The notes below the pieces were generated by a model. That model was not told the origin of the DNA and did no database searches. It saw only the letters and a program-made list of their open reading frames with translations. This document shows positions 1 through 6,660 of a stretch of 7,893 nucleotides of DNA, piece by piece (positions within the stretch are counted from its first letter, which is position 1; the number at the start of each line of letters is the position of its first letter). Source of the DNA: Symbiobacteriaceae bacterium. GTDB lineage: Bacteria > Bacillota_E > Symbiobacteriia > Symbiobacteriales > Symbiobacteriaceae. The DNA lies in NCBI GenBank assembly GCA_027356675.1, contig DAHVXO010000069.1, positions 1 through 7,893 on the forward strand, given 5' to 3'. Position numbers and translations under genes: made by a program.

Positions 1-33
1 CGCGGTGAAGACCGCCGTGACACAGGAGCGCGC

Positions 34-61
34 AAAACCCCGGGGGGGCAACCCCCGGGGT
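34..61 (-). terminator. Intrinsic terminator of the metX-hom-lysC operon
   Basis: Bases 38-46 pair perfectly with 52-60 (9 bp, all G-C), with a five-base loop. On the minus strand the stem is followed by TTTT (34-37). It lies 8 bases past the lysC stop, so it closes the operon. The T-run is short, but the stem is very stable. Confidence 0.85.
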
Positions 62-69
62 CTCTGTTC

Positions 70-1341
70 TTACTTCGCAGTCAAGGGCGAGGACGCTTTG
101 CCCAACTCGAACTTGTCGTGCACAGCCCGCACGGCCTCCACGGCCTGCGAGGCCCGCACCAGGCAGGAGATCTTGATCTCCGAGCCCGTGATCAGTTCGA
201 TGTTCACGCCCTTCTCGGCCAGCGCCTCGAACATGGTCGCGGCCACACCATAGTTGGAGGCGACGCCCGACCCCACGATGGAGACCTTGGCCACATCGAT
301 GTCGTAGACCAGTTGGCTGCCGGGGAAAGTCCCGAGGACTTCCTGACAGACCTCCAGGGCCAGATCCAGGTCATCGCGAGCGCAAGTGAAGGAGATGTCG
401 GCAGCCTGATTCCCGCCCGCCCCGGCGCCGGCACTCTGCACGATCATATCCAGGTTGACCTTGGCCTTCCCCAGGGCGCTGAAGACCCGGGCCGCCACGC
501 CCGGCCGGTCCGGCAGGCTCAGAATGGTGATCCGGGCGACCTTGGAGTCGACCGCTACACCGGAGACGACACGATTATTGTTCGGGCTCAGGACCGCCAC
601 CACCTTTGTACCCTTCTCCACGCCGCCGTCCGCGGGCAGCGGGGCCAATGAACTGAGGACCTCAAACTCCACACCATACTGCTTGGCAAACTCTACGCTG
701 CGCAGTTGCATGACCTGTGCGCCCGCAGCCGCCAGTTCCAGGATCTCGTCGTAGCTGATCTCATCGAGCCGCCGGGCGGTGGGCACGAGCCGGGGATCCG
801 AAGTGTAGACCCCATCGACGTCCGTGAAGATCTGGCAGGCCTCGGCGCCCAGGTAGGCCGCCAGGGCGATGGCCGAAGCGTCCGACCCGCCCCGCCCCAG
901 CGTGGTAATATCCCCCCGCTGGTCCCGCCCCTGGAATCCCGCCACGATCACGACCTTGCCTTCGGCCAGTTCCCGCTTGATCCGGGCCGTGTCGATCTGC
1001 TTGATCTTCGCCGCCCGGTGGTGGTCATCGGTCTCGAAGCCTGCCTGGGGGCCCGTCAACGAGATCGCCGGGCAGCCGACCTCCTGCAGCGTCATCGCCA
1101 GCAGGGCGATGGAGATCTGCTCACCGGTGGACAGGAGGACGTCCATTTCACGGGGATTCGGGGCTGATGAGAGTTCAGCTGCTTTCTCGAGCAGGTCATC
1201 CGTCGTATCGCCGGGGGCGCTCACCACCACGACCACGTCGAACCCCTGCTTGCGCTTCCATGCGATGCGCCGGGCGGCTCGGCGGAACTTCTCAGCGTTG
1301 GCCACCGAGGAGCCGCCGTACTTTTGCACTACAATACCCAC
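70..1341 (-). CDS. lysC: Aspartokinase (monofunctional, two ACT domains)
   Basis: Phosphorylates aspartate to aspartyl-4-phosphate, the first step towards lysine, threonine, methionine and (in spore formers) dipicolinate; cytoplasmic. The 423-residue length fits a monofunctional aspartokinase. Visible motifs are KYGGSSV (7-13), SAPGDTTDDL (41-50), STGEQ (71-75), TLGRGGSD (147-154) and FTDVDGVYTSDPR (172-184), covering the amino-acid kinase fold and its ATP/aspartate sites. Two ACT domains follow at about 266-345 and 350-415; these normally bind lysine and/or threonine for feedback inhibition. The second ACT reads ITGSEIKIS (384-392), where the family usually has ISTSEIKIS. The start is GTG: no other in-frame start lies between it and AGGAGG, and the protein begins in register with family N-termini. 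It is the last gene of metX-hom-lysC, 28 bases after hom. The symbol lysC follows Bacillus usage; ask would be equally valid. Confidence 0.95.
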   Translation of the reverse strand: MGIVVQKYGGSSVANAEKFRRAARRIAWKRKQGFDVVVVVSAPGDTTDDLLEKAAELSSAPNPREMDVLLSTGEQISIALLAMTLQEVGCPAISLTGPQAGFETDDHHRAAKIKQIDTARIKRELAEGKVVIVAGFQGRDQRGDITTLGRGGSDASAIALAAYLGAEACQIFTDVDGVYTSDPRLVPTARRLDEISYDEILELAAAGAQVMQLRSVEFAKQYGVEFEVLSSLAPLPADGGVEKGTKVVAVLSPNNNRVVSGVAVDSKVARITILSLPDRPGVAARVFSALGKAKVNLDMIVQSAGAGAGGNQAADISFTCARDDLDLALEVCQEVLGTFPGSQLVYDIDVAKVSIVGSGVASNYGVAATMFEALAEKGVNIELITGSEIKISCLVRASQAVEAVRAVHDKFELGKASSPLTAK

Positions 1342-1352
1342 GAGCGCCCAAT

Positions 1353-1358
1353 CCTCCT
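1353..1358 (-). promoter_or_regulatory. lysC ribosome binding site
   Basis: AGGAGG on the minus strand, 11 bases before the GTG at 1341, inside the hom-lysC gap. There is no other in-frame start nearby, so it supports the GTG start. The spacing is slightly long. Confidence 0.75.
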
Positions 1359-1369
1359 GTCAATAGCGA

Positions 1370-2770
1370 TCATTGTAGAATGCGGATGATGTTGGTAATG
1401 GCCGCCACACCCGGCACACCGTGCAGCACCTCACGCATGGTGCGCAGGGCGCCTTCTGTGGTCAGGCCGGTCTCGACCACCAGGTCGGCCGTGCCGTCTG
1501 GCCGGGTATACTCGCTCACGTACTCGACCGGGATCCCATAGGTAGGCAATAGATGAACCACGGAGTCGCGGGGCGAGGCGCCATCATATGGGCCCGAAAC
1601 GCCACTGCCGCCGCTCATGGGCCCGCCCCAGCCACCAGCAGCAATAGCCACGGCTCCCGGGTCCACACGAACAGGGGTCGTCCCCGCCATGCGCACCCGC
1701 AGGTAGTACCGGGAAAGGACCCGGACCTGCTCCTTGCGACCCCAGTCATTGTAGTAACGGAACTCCGAGAACGAAACGCCGCGCCGGCGGTTCTTGGCCG
1801 CCTCCACGATGTCGCCGATGACGGCACTGGCGGTCGGCATTCCCCCGGCCCCTCGGCCGTAGAACATCGTCTCGCCAACCTCCTCACCGTAGACGTAGAT
1901 GGCGTTGTAAGCGTCATTCACGCCGGCCAGGGGATGGCTGCTGGAGATAAAGGCCGGGTGAACCCGGGCCTCATACAGGTCGCCCTCCTGGGCGGCCATG
2001 GCGATCAGCTTGAGGGTCCAGCCGCGCTGGGTGCCATAGGCGATGTCCTGCGGCGTCACCCGCCGGATTCCTTCGGCGTATACATCCCGGGTGGTCACGC
2101 GGCTGTGAAAGGCGATCGTAGCCAGGATCGCCAGTTTGCGGGCAGCGTCATGCCCATCGACATCGGCCGTGGGGTCCGCTTCGGCGTACCCTGCCAGTTG
2201 GGCCTCGGCGAGGGCGGTGTCGAACGATTTTCCATCCCGGCTCATCTGGGACAAGATGTAGTTGGTCGTGCCATTGACGATCCCCATAATCCGCCGGATG
2301 CGCCCAGCGGCGAGGGTCTCCTTGAGGGGACGCAGAATGGGGATGCCCCCGCCCACGCTGCCCTCGAAGAGCAGGTCCACGTCCATGGCTTCGGCCGTAT
2401 GGAAAAGCGCCGGACCGTGGTCAGCGATCAGTTCCTTGTTGGCGGTCACCACAGCCTTGCCGTTCGTCATCGCCCGCAGCAGGAGCGGCTCCAGGTGGGC
2501 TCCGCCCACCACTTCGACCACGATATCAATCTCCGGGTCTTCGAGGACCGCACTGGGATCGTTGGTGAGCAGACCGGCAGGCACAGCTACCCGCCGGGGC
2601 TTGGAGACATCGCGCACCACAATCTTCCCCACCTGCAAGTCGACGCGGGTCTGATGCAGCAACTCTTCCCGGCTCTTCTGCAGAATCTGGTAGACGGCGG
2701 TGCCCACGGTACCAAACCCGATCAAGCCGATCTTCATCACACGTTTATCAGCTTTCCCTGAATCCGCCAT
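1370..2770 (-). CDS. hom: Homoserine dehydrogenase with ACT domain
   Basis: Reduces aspartate-4-semialdehyde to homoserine with NAD(P)H, at the branch to threonine and methionine. From the chosen ATG it has 466 residues. The Rossmann dinucleotide loop is GFGTVGTAV (18-26). NGTTNYIL (166-173) and the catalytic motif DVDGHDAARK follow, with Asp208 and Lys212 in the spacing of the known catalytic Asp/Lys pair. The C-terminal part (about 355-466) is an ACT domain, but an extra Gly/Ser-rich stretch (about 375-402) interrupts it near its first helix, so threonine feedback may be altered. The start is set by GGAGGT six bases upstream of ATG 2770. An earlier in-frame ATG at 2815 would lie at or before the start of the internal transcript and has no good ribosome site. 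Second gene of the operon; 92 bases follow metX and 28 precede lysC. Confidence 0.95.
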   Translation of the reverse strand: MADSGKADKRVMKIGLIGFGTVGTAVYQILQKSREELLHQTRVDLQVGKIVVRDVSKPRRVAVPAGLLTNDPSAVLEDPEIDIVVEVVGGAHLEPLLLRAMTNGKAVVTANKELIADHGPALFHTAEAMDVDLLFEGSVGGGIPILRPLKETLAAGRIRRIMGIVNGTTNYILSQMSRDGKSFDTALAEAQLAGYAEADPTADVDGHDAARKLAILATIAFHSRVTTRDVYAEGIRRVTPQDIAYGTQRGWTLKLIAMAAQEGDLYEARVHPAFISSSHPLAGVNDAYNAIYVYGEEVGETMFYGRGAGGMPTASAVIGDIVEAAKNRRRGVSFSEFRYYNDWGRKEQVRVLSRYYLRVRMAGTTPVRVDPGAVAIAAGGWGGPMSGGSGVSGPYDGASPRDSVVHLLPTYGIPVEYVSEYTRPDGTADLVVETGLTTEGALRTMREVLHGVPGVAAITNIIRILQ

Positions 2771-2776
2771 GGGCCC

Positions 2777-2782
2777 ACCTCC
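2777..2782 (-). promoter_or_regulatory. hom ribosome binding site
   Basis: GGAGGT within AAGGAGGTG, near-perfect complement to the 16S 3' end, six bases before ATG 2770. It decides between that start and the ATG 45 bases upstream. Confidence 0.85.
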
Positions 2783-2816
2783 TTCACCACTACTGCCGTG
2801 GCCATGAATATGCACG

Positions 2817-2845
2817 ATTATACACCTGCATGATTTTAAGGTCTA
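2817..2845 (-). promoter_or_regulatory. Internal sigma-A-like promoter before hom-lysC
   Basis: A perfect -10 TATAAT (2817-2822) and a -35 TAGACC (2840-2845, four of six consensus bases) are separated by 17 bases on the minus strand. They lie in the 92-base metX-hom gap, with the transcript start expected near 2810. It would give hom and lysC a transcript that bypasses the SAM riboswitch. Based on sequence match only. Confidence 0.6.
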
Positions 2846-2862
2846 TCGGTTCTTGGTACAGA

Positions 2863-3987
2863 TCATAAAGTTTCTAGGAATCGCCTGATTGGTCCCTCAA
2901 CCTGCTGAAAGTCAACCAGGAAGGCGTCGTGGCCCCACGGTGAATCCATCTCCAGGTATTCGGCCTGGCCACCGGCGGCCAATACCCATGCCACCGTTTC
3001 CTTCTGCATGTATGTGGGGAAGAGCATGTCCGAACGGATCCCAATGGAGAGCACCCGCGCCTTGATCCGTGCGTGTGCGGCTTCATAACTATCGTAGCCG
3101 CGGCCGAGGTCCTGCAGGTCCATCGCCCGGGACAGATACAGGTACGAGTTGGCGTCAAAGCGGTGCACCAGCGCATCGCCCTGGTGGTGGAGATACGATT
3201 CCACCTGGTAGGTCTGCTTGAAACCGGCAGCCAGGTCAGATTCGGCCTTGAGATTCCGTCCGAACTGCTGCCACATGGATTCGTCGGAGCGATAGGTGAT
3301 CATACCCAGCATGCGGGCGATGGCGAGCCCTCTGGTCGGGCCGGGCGTACCGTAGTACTGACCGCCCATGAACCCGGGGTCGGCCAGAATCGCCTGCCGC
3401 TGCACCTCGTTGAGGGCGATGCCCTGGGGATGGAAGCGCCCGGCCCCGCCGATGGGGATAATGCCGGCCACCCGCTCAGGGAAGGTCACGCCCCATTCCA
3501 GCGTCTGCATGCCGCCAAGCGAGCCGCCGATGACCGCGACCAGCCTTGGGATGCCCAGCACGTCAAGCAGGCGGGCCTGGGCCCGGACCATGTCCCTCGC
3601 CGTCACAGCGGGAAAGTCGAGGCCGTATGGGCGTCCCGTCTCGGGATTAGGCGAGGCCGGCCCGGTACTCCCCTGGCAGCCGCCCAGCACGTTGGCGCAG
3701 ATCACGAAGTAGCGGTCCGTGTCCAGCGCTTTGCCCGGTCCCACCGCCGTGTCCCACCACCCGGGCTTGCGGTCAGCGGGGTCGTAGCGGCCAGCCACGT
3801 GGCTGTCGCCGGTCAGGGCATGACAGACCAGGATGGCGTTGTCCCGAGCGGGCGAGAGTGTGCCCAGCGTCTCATAGCATAGGGTCACTGCCGGCAGCTC
3901 GCGGCCGCACTCGAGTGCCAACGGGTAGTCTGGAGTGGCCACAGTTGCGTATTTCCGGCGCACCAAATCCTCGGAACCCACGGCCAC
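2863..3987 (-). CDS. metX: Homoserine O-acetyltransferase, MetX family
   Basis: Acylates homoserine, usually from acetyl-CoA, to give O-acetylhomoserine for methionine synthesis. It is an alpha/beta-hydrolase fold protein of 374 residues, normal for MetX. Visible family segments are CHALTGDSHVAG (55-66), NVLGGCQGSTGP (99-110) and the nucleophile elbow GGSLGGMQ (154-161) with Ser156. Asp320 in RSDMLFP and His353 in GHDAF complete the triad. Some MetX proteins use succinyl-CoA or even serine, and acyl specificity cannot be read with certainty here. The start is GTG at 3987, seven bases after GGAGG (3995-3999); a second GTG two codons later is possible. First gene of metX-hom-lysC, directly downstream of a SAM-I riboswitch and terminator, which confirms a methionine role. 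Confidence 0.95.
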   Translation of the reverse strand: MAVGSEDLVRRKYATVATPDYPLALECGRELPAVTLCYETLGTLSPARDNAILVCHALTGDSHVAGRYDPADRKPGWWDTAVGPGKALDTDRYFVICANVLGGCQGSTGPASPNPETGRPYGLDFPAVTARDMVRAQARLLDVLGIPRLVAVIGGSLGGMQTLEWGVTFPERVAGIIPIGGAGRFHPQGIALNEVQRQAILADPGFMGGQYYGTPGPTRGLAIARMLGMITYRSDESMWQQFGRNLKAESDLAAGFKQTYQVESYLHHQGDALVHRFDANSYLYLSRAMDLQDLGRGYDSYEAAHARIKARVLSIGIRSDMLFPTYMQKETVAWVLAAGGQAEYLEMDSPWGHDAFLVDFQQVEGPIRRFLETL

Positions 3988-3994
3988 TCACCTT

Positions 3995-3999
3995 CCTCC
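3995..3999 (-). promoter_or_regulatory. metX ribosome binding site
   Basis: GGAGG seven bases upstream of the GTG at 3987. It lies immediately after the T-rich tail of the riboswitch terminator, so terminated transcripts should lack a translatable metX. Confidence 0.75.
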
Positions 4000-4040
4000 A
4001 AAACATAACAATAACCGCCCCCCAGACAAGGGAGCGGCTC
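4000..4040 (-). terminator. Regulated terminator of the SAM-I riboswitch
   Basis: On the minus strand CCGCTCCC (4037-4030) pairs with GGGGGCGG (4022-4015), one U-G wobble included, and two weaker outer pairs extend the stem. The loop is TTGTCTG. A T-rich tail follows (TTATTGTTATGTTTT, 4014-4000). It lies between the aptamer and the metX start and is the expression platform of the switch. Confidence 0.88.
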
Positions 4041-4080
4041 ACGCGTCACAGAGCGACGAGACAACCGGCCCTCCTTATCT
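4024..4080 (-). promoter_or_regulatory. Antiterminator pairing of the SAM-I riboswitch
   Basis: The 3' strand of aptamer helix P1, AGATAAGG (4080-4073 on the minus strand), can pair with CCTTGTCT (4031-4024), eight pairs with one U-G. Past a one-base bulge at 4032, AG (4072-4071) adds two pairs with CT (4034-4033). This uses both the P1 strand and the 5' arm of the terminator. The three helices are therefore mutually exclusive: SAM bound gives P1 plus terminator, SAM absent gives antiterminator and read-through. Confidence 0.8.
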
Positions 4081-4193
4081 CCCGGCGCGGCCCGCAATGC
4101 GGTCCGCCGGTGGAATTGGCACCTTCGGATGCACGCAGGCATCCTGGGTTGCCGGGTTTCATCGGGCCATGTCCCTCTACCTCTCTGGATAAG
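4074..4193 (-). promoter_or_regulatory. SAM-I (S-box) riboswitch aptamer
   Basis: S-adenosylmethionine-binding leader RNA upstream of metX, about 120 nt. Helix P1 is CTTATC (4193-4188) with GATAAG (4079-4074). The conserved core GATGAAACCCGGCAACC spans 4163-4147. Hairpin P3 is GGATGC/GCATCC (4144-4127). The conserved GGTGCCAATTCC lies at 4123-4112. P4 is CCGGCG (4110-4105) with CGCCGG (4087-4082). Order, spacing and conserved bases match the S-box consensus. High SAM should switch off metX-hom-lysC by premature termination. Confidence 0.97.
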
Positions 4194-4248
4194 AAGCTCC
4201 GCCAGACGCCTTGCGGCCCCCGTCGGAGTGCATATGAAGTTGGAGTAA

Positions 4249-4277
4249 ATGCTAGCACGGGCGGGCAAGCCTGTCAA
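4249..4277 (-). promoter_or_regulatory. Sigma-A promoter of the riboswitch-metX-hom-lysC operon
   Basis: A consensus -35 TTGACA (4272-4277) lies 17 bases from -10 TAGCAT (4249-4254), preceded by an extended -10 TGC. Transcription should start near 4242, about 50 bases before the aptamer, giving a leader of about 255 bases. It lies just past the stop of the small upstream gene, so the operon is separately initiated. Confidence 0.88.
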
Positions 4278-4296
4278 CGGCGTTTTGGTACGAGTC

Positions 4297-4578
4297 CTAG
4301 AATGGGCGATCGCCCACCGGTTTGACACCGGCCACCGCCGCCTCCGCCTCGCACATGGCGAGCACTTCGTGCGCTTCCATTTCACCGCTGCCCCACAAGG
4401 CGACGGCCCGCAACACCAGGTCGGCCTCACCGGCATGGACGAGCTGCGCCAGGACCACCGGAAGGTCGTCCTTCGCCTGCAACCGCCGCTGATAGTGCTG
4501 TCCGATCTTCGCCAGGATCTCAGCAGTCTTGGCGACCGCATCCTCCCCGCGGGGATGGAACCGTACGATGGTGCCCAA
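4297..4578 (-). CDS. Small protein of unknown function (93 aa)
   Basis: I do not recognise this family. It starts at TTG, eight bases after a strong AGGAGG (4587-4592), and has its own extended -10 promoter upstream, which together make it a convincing gene. The product looks soluble and mostly helical: likely helices at about 13-35, 39-50, 53-63 and 68-83. It has no signal peptide, no membrane segment and a single Cys (76). The N-terminus begins with a short strand-like GTIVRFHPRG. It sits between spoIVA and the metX operon promoter, reads in the same direction as both, and has no clear terminator of its own. A link to sporulation is possible from position only. An ATG seven bases upstream belongs to a different frame. 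Confidence 0.72.
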   Translation of the reverse strand: MGTIVRFHPRGEDAVAKTAEILAKIGQHYQRRLQAKDDLPVVLAQLVHAGEADLVLRAVALWGSGEMEAHEVLAMCEAEAAVAGVKPVGDRPF

Positions 4579-4586
4579 AGGCCATG

Positions 4587-4592
4587 CCTCCT
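4587..4592 (-). promoter_or_regulatory. Ribosome binding site deciding a TTG start
   Basis: AGGAGG eight bases before TTG 4578. The only nearby ATG (4585) is out of frame and too close to the site, so TTG is the best start for the 93-residue protein. Confidence 0.65.
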
Positions 4593-4643
4593 CAGTGCGC
4601 GCGCCGGGCCGTTCATCTCCCGCTTCTTCCGATACCGGGAATT

Positions 4644-4672
4644 AGTGTAGCATACCGGAAAAACCCCTGCAA
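4644..4672 (-). promoter_or_regulatory. Extended -10 promoter of the 93-aa gene
   Basis: -35 TTGCAG (4667-4672), 17-base spacer, -10 TACACT (4644-4649) preceded by TGC. Each hexamer matches consensus at four of six positions. Transcription would start near 4637, about 60 bases before the TTG start. Confidence 0.6.
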
Positions 4673-4707
4673 GAACTGGCAACGCGCAGCGCAACCCTGG
4701 CAGATAC

Positions 4708-4749
4708 GCCCAAGGGACTATGCGCGCCGGTGCACATAGTCCCTTGGGC
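4708..4749 (-). terminator. Hairpin after spoIVA, no T-tract
   Basis: A perfect 15-bp inverted repeat: 4708-4722 pairs with 4735-4749, with a 12-base loop. It begins 9 bases past the spoIVA stop. Neither strand has a T-run after the stem, so it is either a non-canonical terminator or a 3' mRNA-stabilising hairpin. Confidence 0.6.
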
Positions 4750-4758
4750 CATACGGGC

Positions 4759-6240
4759 TCAGATGATGATGCAGATCAACCCGCCCGACCCCTCGTTGAT
4801 GATGCGCGAGAGGGTCTCCTGCAGCTTCTGCTGCGCATCTTCGGGCATGCGGTACAGCTTGCCCTGAATGCCCTCCTGGACCAGTTCGTGCAGGCTCTTG
4901 CCGAAGATGTCGAAGTCCCAGAGCTTCTGCGGGTCGTCCTCAAACTTCTCCAGCAGGTACTCGACCAGGTCCTCCCCCTGCTTGGCGGTGCCGATAATCG
5001 GCGTTACCTCGGCGGCGATATCGGCACGGATGAAGTGCAGCGAGGGAGCATTGGCCCGCAGTTTCACGCCGTACATGATACCCTGCCGGACGAGTTCCGG
5101 TTCCTCAAAGGTCAGATCAGAGAGGGCCGGCGAGACCATTCCATAGCCGGAGGTCCGCACGTCATGAAGGGCATCCTTGACCTTGTCATACTCAGCCTTC
5201 GCATGGGCGTACTCCCGGAGCAGCCGGACCATTGTGTGCTTGCCCTCCAGGGGCACGCCCGTGATCTCCTCGAGGGTTGCGTAATACAGATCATCCCGGG
5301 CCTCGGTGTCCACCTGGGCGATCCCGGTTCCCATATCCACGTTGCGCAGGGTCACAGCTGCCATGAACTCGTAACCGCCCAGCTTCTCCACCGCAGCGTC
5401 CACGTCGCGGATCTTCTGGATGCCCTGCAGGGCGTCGCTGATCGCCTCTTCGAACTGGGCCCGGAGGGGATGGGCCCGGTCCAATTCCTGGATCCAGCGG
5501 GGCAGGCTGATGTGCGCCTCGCGCACCGGGAACTCAAAGAGGGCCTGCTCGAGGATCAGGTGGACGTCATCGTGGGACAGATCGCTGGCGTCGACCGGGA
5601 TGACCGGCGCGCCGTACTTGACTTCCAGCTCGCCCGCGAGCTCCATGCTCTCCTGGGCGTACGGCCGCGTGGTGTTCAGCACGATCACGAACGGCTTGCC
5701 CAGGGCCTGCATCTCAGTGACCACGCGTTCCTCGGCCTCAAGATACTTGCCACGGGCCAGGTCCGTCACCGAGCCATCGGTGGTGATTACCAGGCCGATG
5801 GTCGAGTGGTCGGCGATGACCTTGCGCGTACCGACCTCCGCCGCCTCGTGGAACGGGATCTCGGTCTCGAACCAGGGGGTCCGGACCATGCGGGGCTGGC
5901 CGGATTCGTCCTGGTAGCCCAGCGCGCCCTCGACGGCGTAGCCGACCGAGTCGACCAGCCGGATCCGGACGGTCAGGCCCTCCTGCACGGTGACCTCCAC
6001 AGCACTGTCCGGGGTGAACTTCGGTTCCACCGTCATGATGGTGCGCCCGCCGCCGGACTGGGGCAGTTCGTCGCGGATGCGCGCCTGCTCGTACTCATCG
6101 GCGATGCTCGGCAGGATGACCAGCTCGGCGAAGCGGCGGATAAAGGTGGACTTCCCGGTGCGCACGGGGCCGACGACTCCGATGTACAGATCCCCACCGG
6201 TCCGTTTGGCAACGTCTTCGAAGATGTTAAACTTCTCCAC
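4759..6240 (-). CDS. spoIVA: Stage IV sporulation protein A (spore coat ATPase)
   Basis: SpoIVA hydrolyses ATP to polymerise into the basement layer of the spore coat on the outer forespore membrane; it is made in the mother cell. The 493 residues match the usual length (about 492). The N-terminus EKFNIFEDVAKRTGGD is a family signature. Walker A is GPVRTGKST (24-32, Lys30), the sensor Thr is at 70 in RTIMT, and Walker B Asp97 is in RLVDSVGY. The middle and C-terminal domains are complete and the end GGLICIII is typical. The start is GTG at 6240, nine bases after GGAGG (6250-6254); the frame stays open to a GTG at 6645, but the extra residues are not SpoIVA-like. A sigma-E-like promoter lies about 100 bases upstream and a hairpin follows the stop. 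It appears monocistronic. Confidence 0.97.
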   Translation of the reverse strand: MEKFNIFEDVAKRTGGDLYIGVVGPVRTGKSTFIRRFAELVILPSIADEYEQARIRDELPQSGGGRTIMTVEPKFTPDSAVEVTVQEGLTVRIRLVDSVGYAVEGALGYQDESGQPRMVRTPWFETEIPFHEAAEVGTRKVIADHSTIGLVITTDGSVTDLARGKYLEAEERVVTEMQALGKPFVIVLNTTRPYAQESMELAGELEVKYGAPVIPVDASDLSHDDVHLILEQALFEFPVREAHISLPRWIQELDRAHPLRAQFEEAISDALQGIQKIRDVDAAVEKLGGYEFMAAVTLRNVDMGTGIAQVDTEARDDLYYATLEEITGVPLEGKHTMVRLLREYAHAKAEYDKVKDALHDVRTSGYGMVSPALSDLTFEEPELVRQGIMYGVKLRANAPSLHFIRADIAAEVTPIIGTAKQGEDLVEYLLEKFEDDPQKLWDFDIFGKSLHELVQEGIQGKLYRMPEDAQQKLQETLSRIINEGSGGLICIII

Positions 6241-6249
6241 GCCCTTTTC

Positions 6250-6254
6250 CCTCC
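6250..6254 (-). promoter_or_regulatory. spoIVA ribosome binding site
   Basis: GGAGG nine bases upstream of the GTG at 6240. It fixes the family-typical start rather than the longer open frame. Confidence 0.75.
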
Positions 6255-6255
6255 C

Positions 6256-6660
6256 TAGGGTCCATCCTCGTCCAGAGTGCTCTCCCCGGCCGCCCCGTGG
6301 GCAGCGGCCGCTGGTCGCGGTGGAAATCCCCTGTCTCAACGACATGCCTATGAGGGATGCTGGTAGGGTATGTCTACTTGGAAGAAGTCTTGTCCCGGTC
6401 TCGCGTTCAGCTCGCTTACGCCGTGACGCACCCTGGATCGGGTAGGCGTCTTCACTGACCGTCCCGATTCGGGTCCGGGAGGGGCCTGGGGACGGGCCTC
6501 GGTTCGGAGTGACGATGACCCTTTCCTGGGGTATTCCTTGCAGTGCAATCGGATGCGGATTTCCGCGGCACATGCCTCGATCCTCACGGACCCGCTGAAT
6601 CAGTTCTTGTATGGATGCCTCCTCTGGAGACTCCCACGCCGGCACCTGGTCTTGTCATGA
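6256..6660. other. Gene-free stretch between the HAD gene and spoIVA
   Basis: About 400 bases with no convincing gene. Open frames exist on both strands, but none has a good ribosome site plus a recognisable product. It contains the possible sigma-E promoter (6345-6373) and short dyads such as GCGGAAATCCGC on the minus strand. No clear terminator for the HAD gene is visible. Confidence 0.5.
6345..6373 (-). promoter_or_regulatory. Possible sigma-E promoter of spoIVA
   Basis: The -35-like ACATACC (6367-6373) and -10-like CATAGGCA (6345-6352) are separated by 14 bases, the sigma-E spacing. The key ATA and CATA cores match, but the rest of the -10 is poor. Sigma-E control of spoIVA is known in Bacillus; the site here is inferred. 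Confidence 0.35.

Noticed and set aside
2771..2815. Longer homoserine dehydrogenase starting at ATG 2815
   Set aside because: No ribosome site, His/Gly-rich non-conserved residues, and it precedes the likely internal transcript start; ATG 2770 has GGAGGT six bases upstream.
3885..4694. Minus-strand open frame of 269 codons across the riboswitch region
   Set aside because: It overlaps the 93-aa gene, a promoter, the riboswitch, its terminator and the start of metX in another frame; the product is Arg-rich and unrecognisable.
4720..6258. Long plus-strand open frame (512 codons) opposite spoIVA
   Set aside because: It is antisense to a fully conserved gene; its residue content is typical of GC-rich antisense frames.
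6241..6645. N-terminal extension of spoIVA from a GTG at 6645
   Set aside because: The extra 135 residues are low-complexity, basic and unlike SpoIVA; GTG 6240 has a proper ribosome site and matches the family N-terminus.
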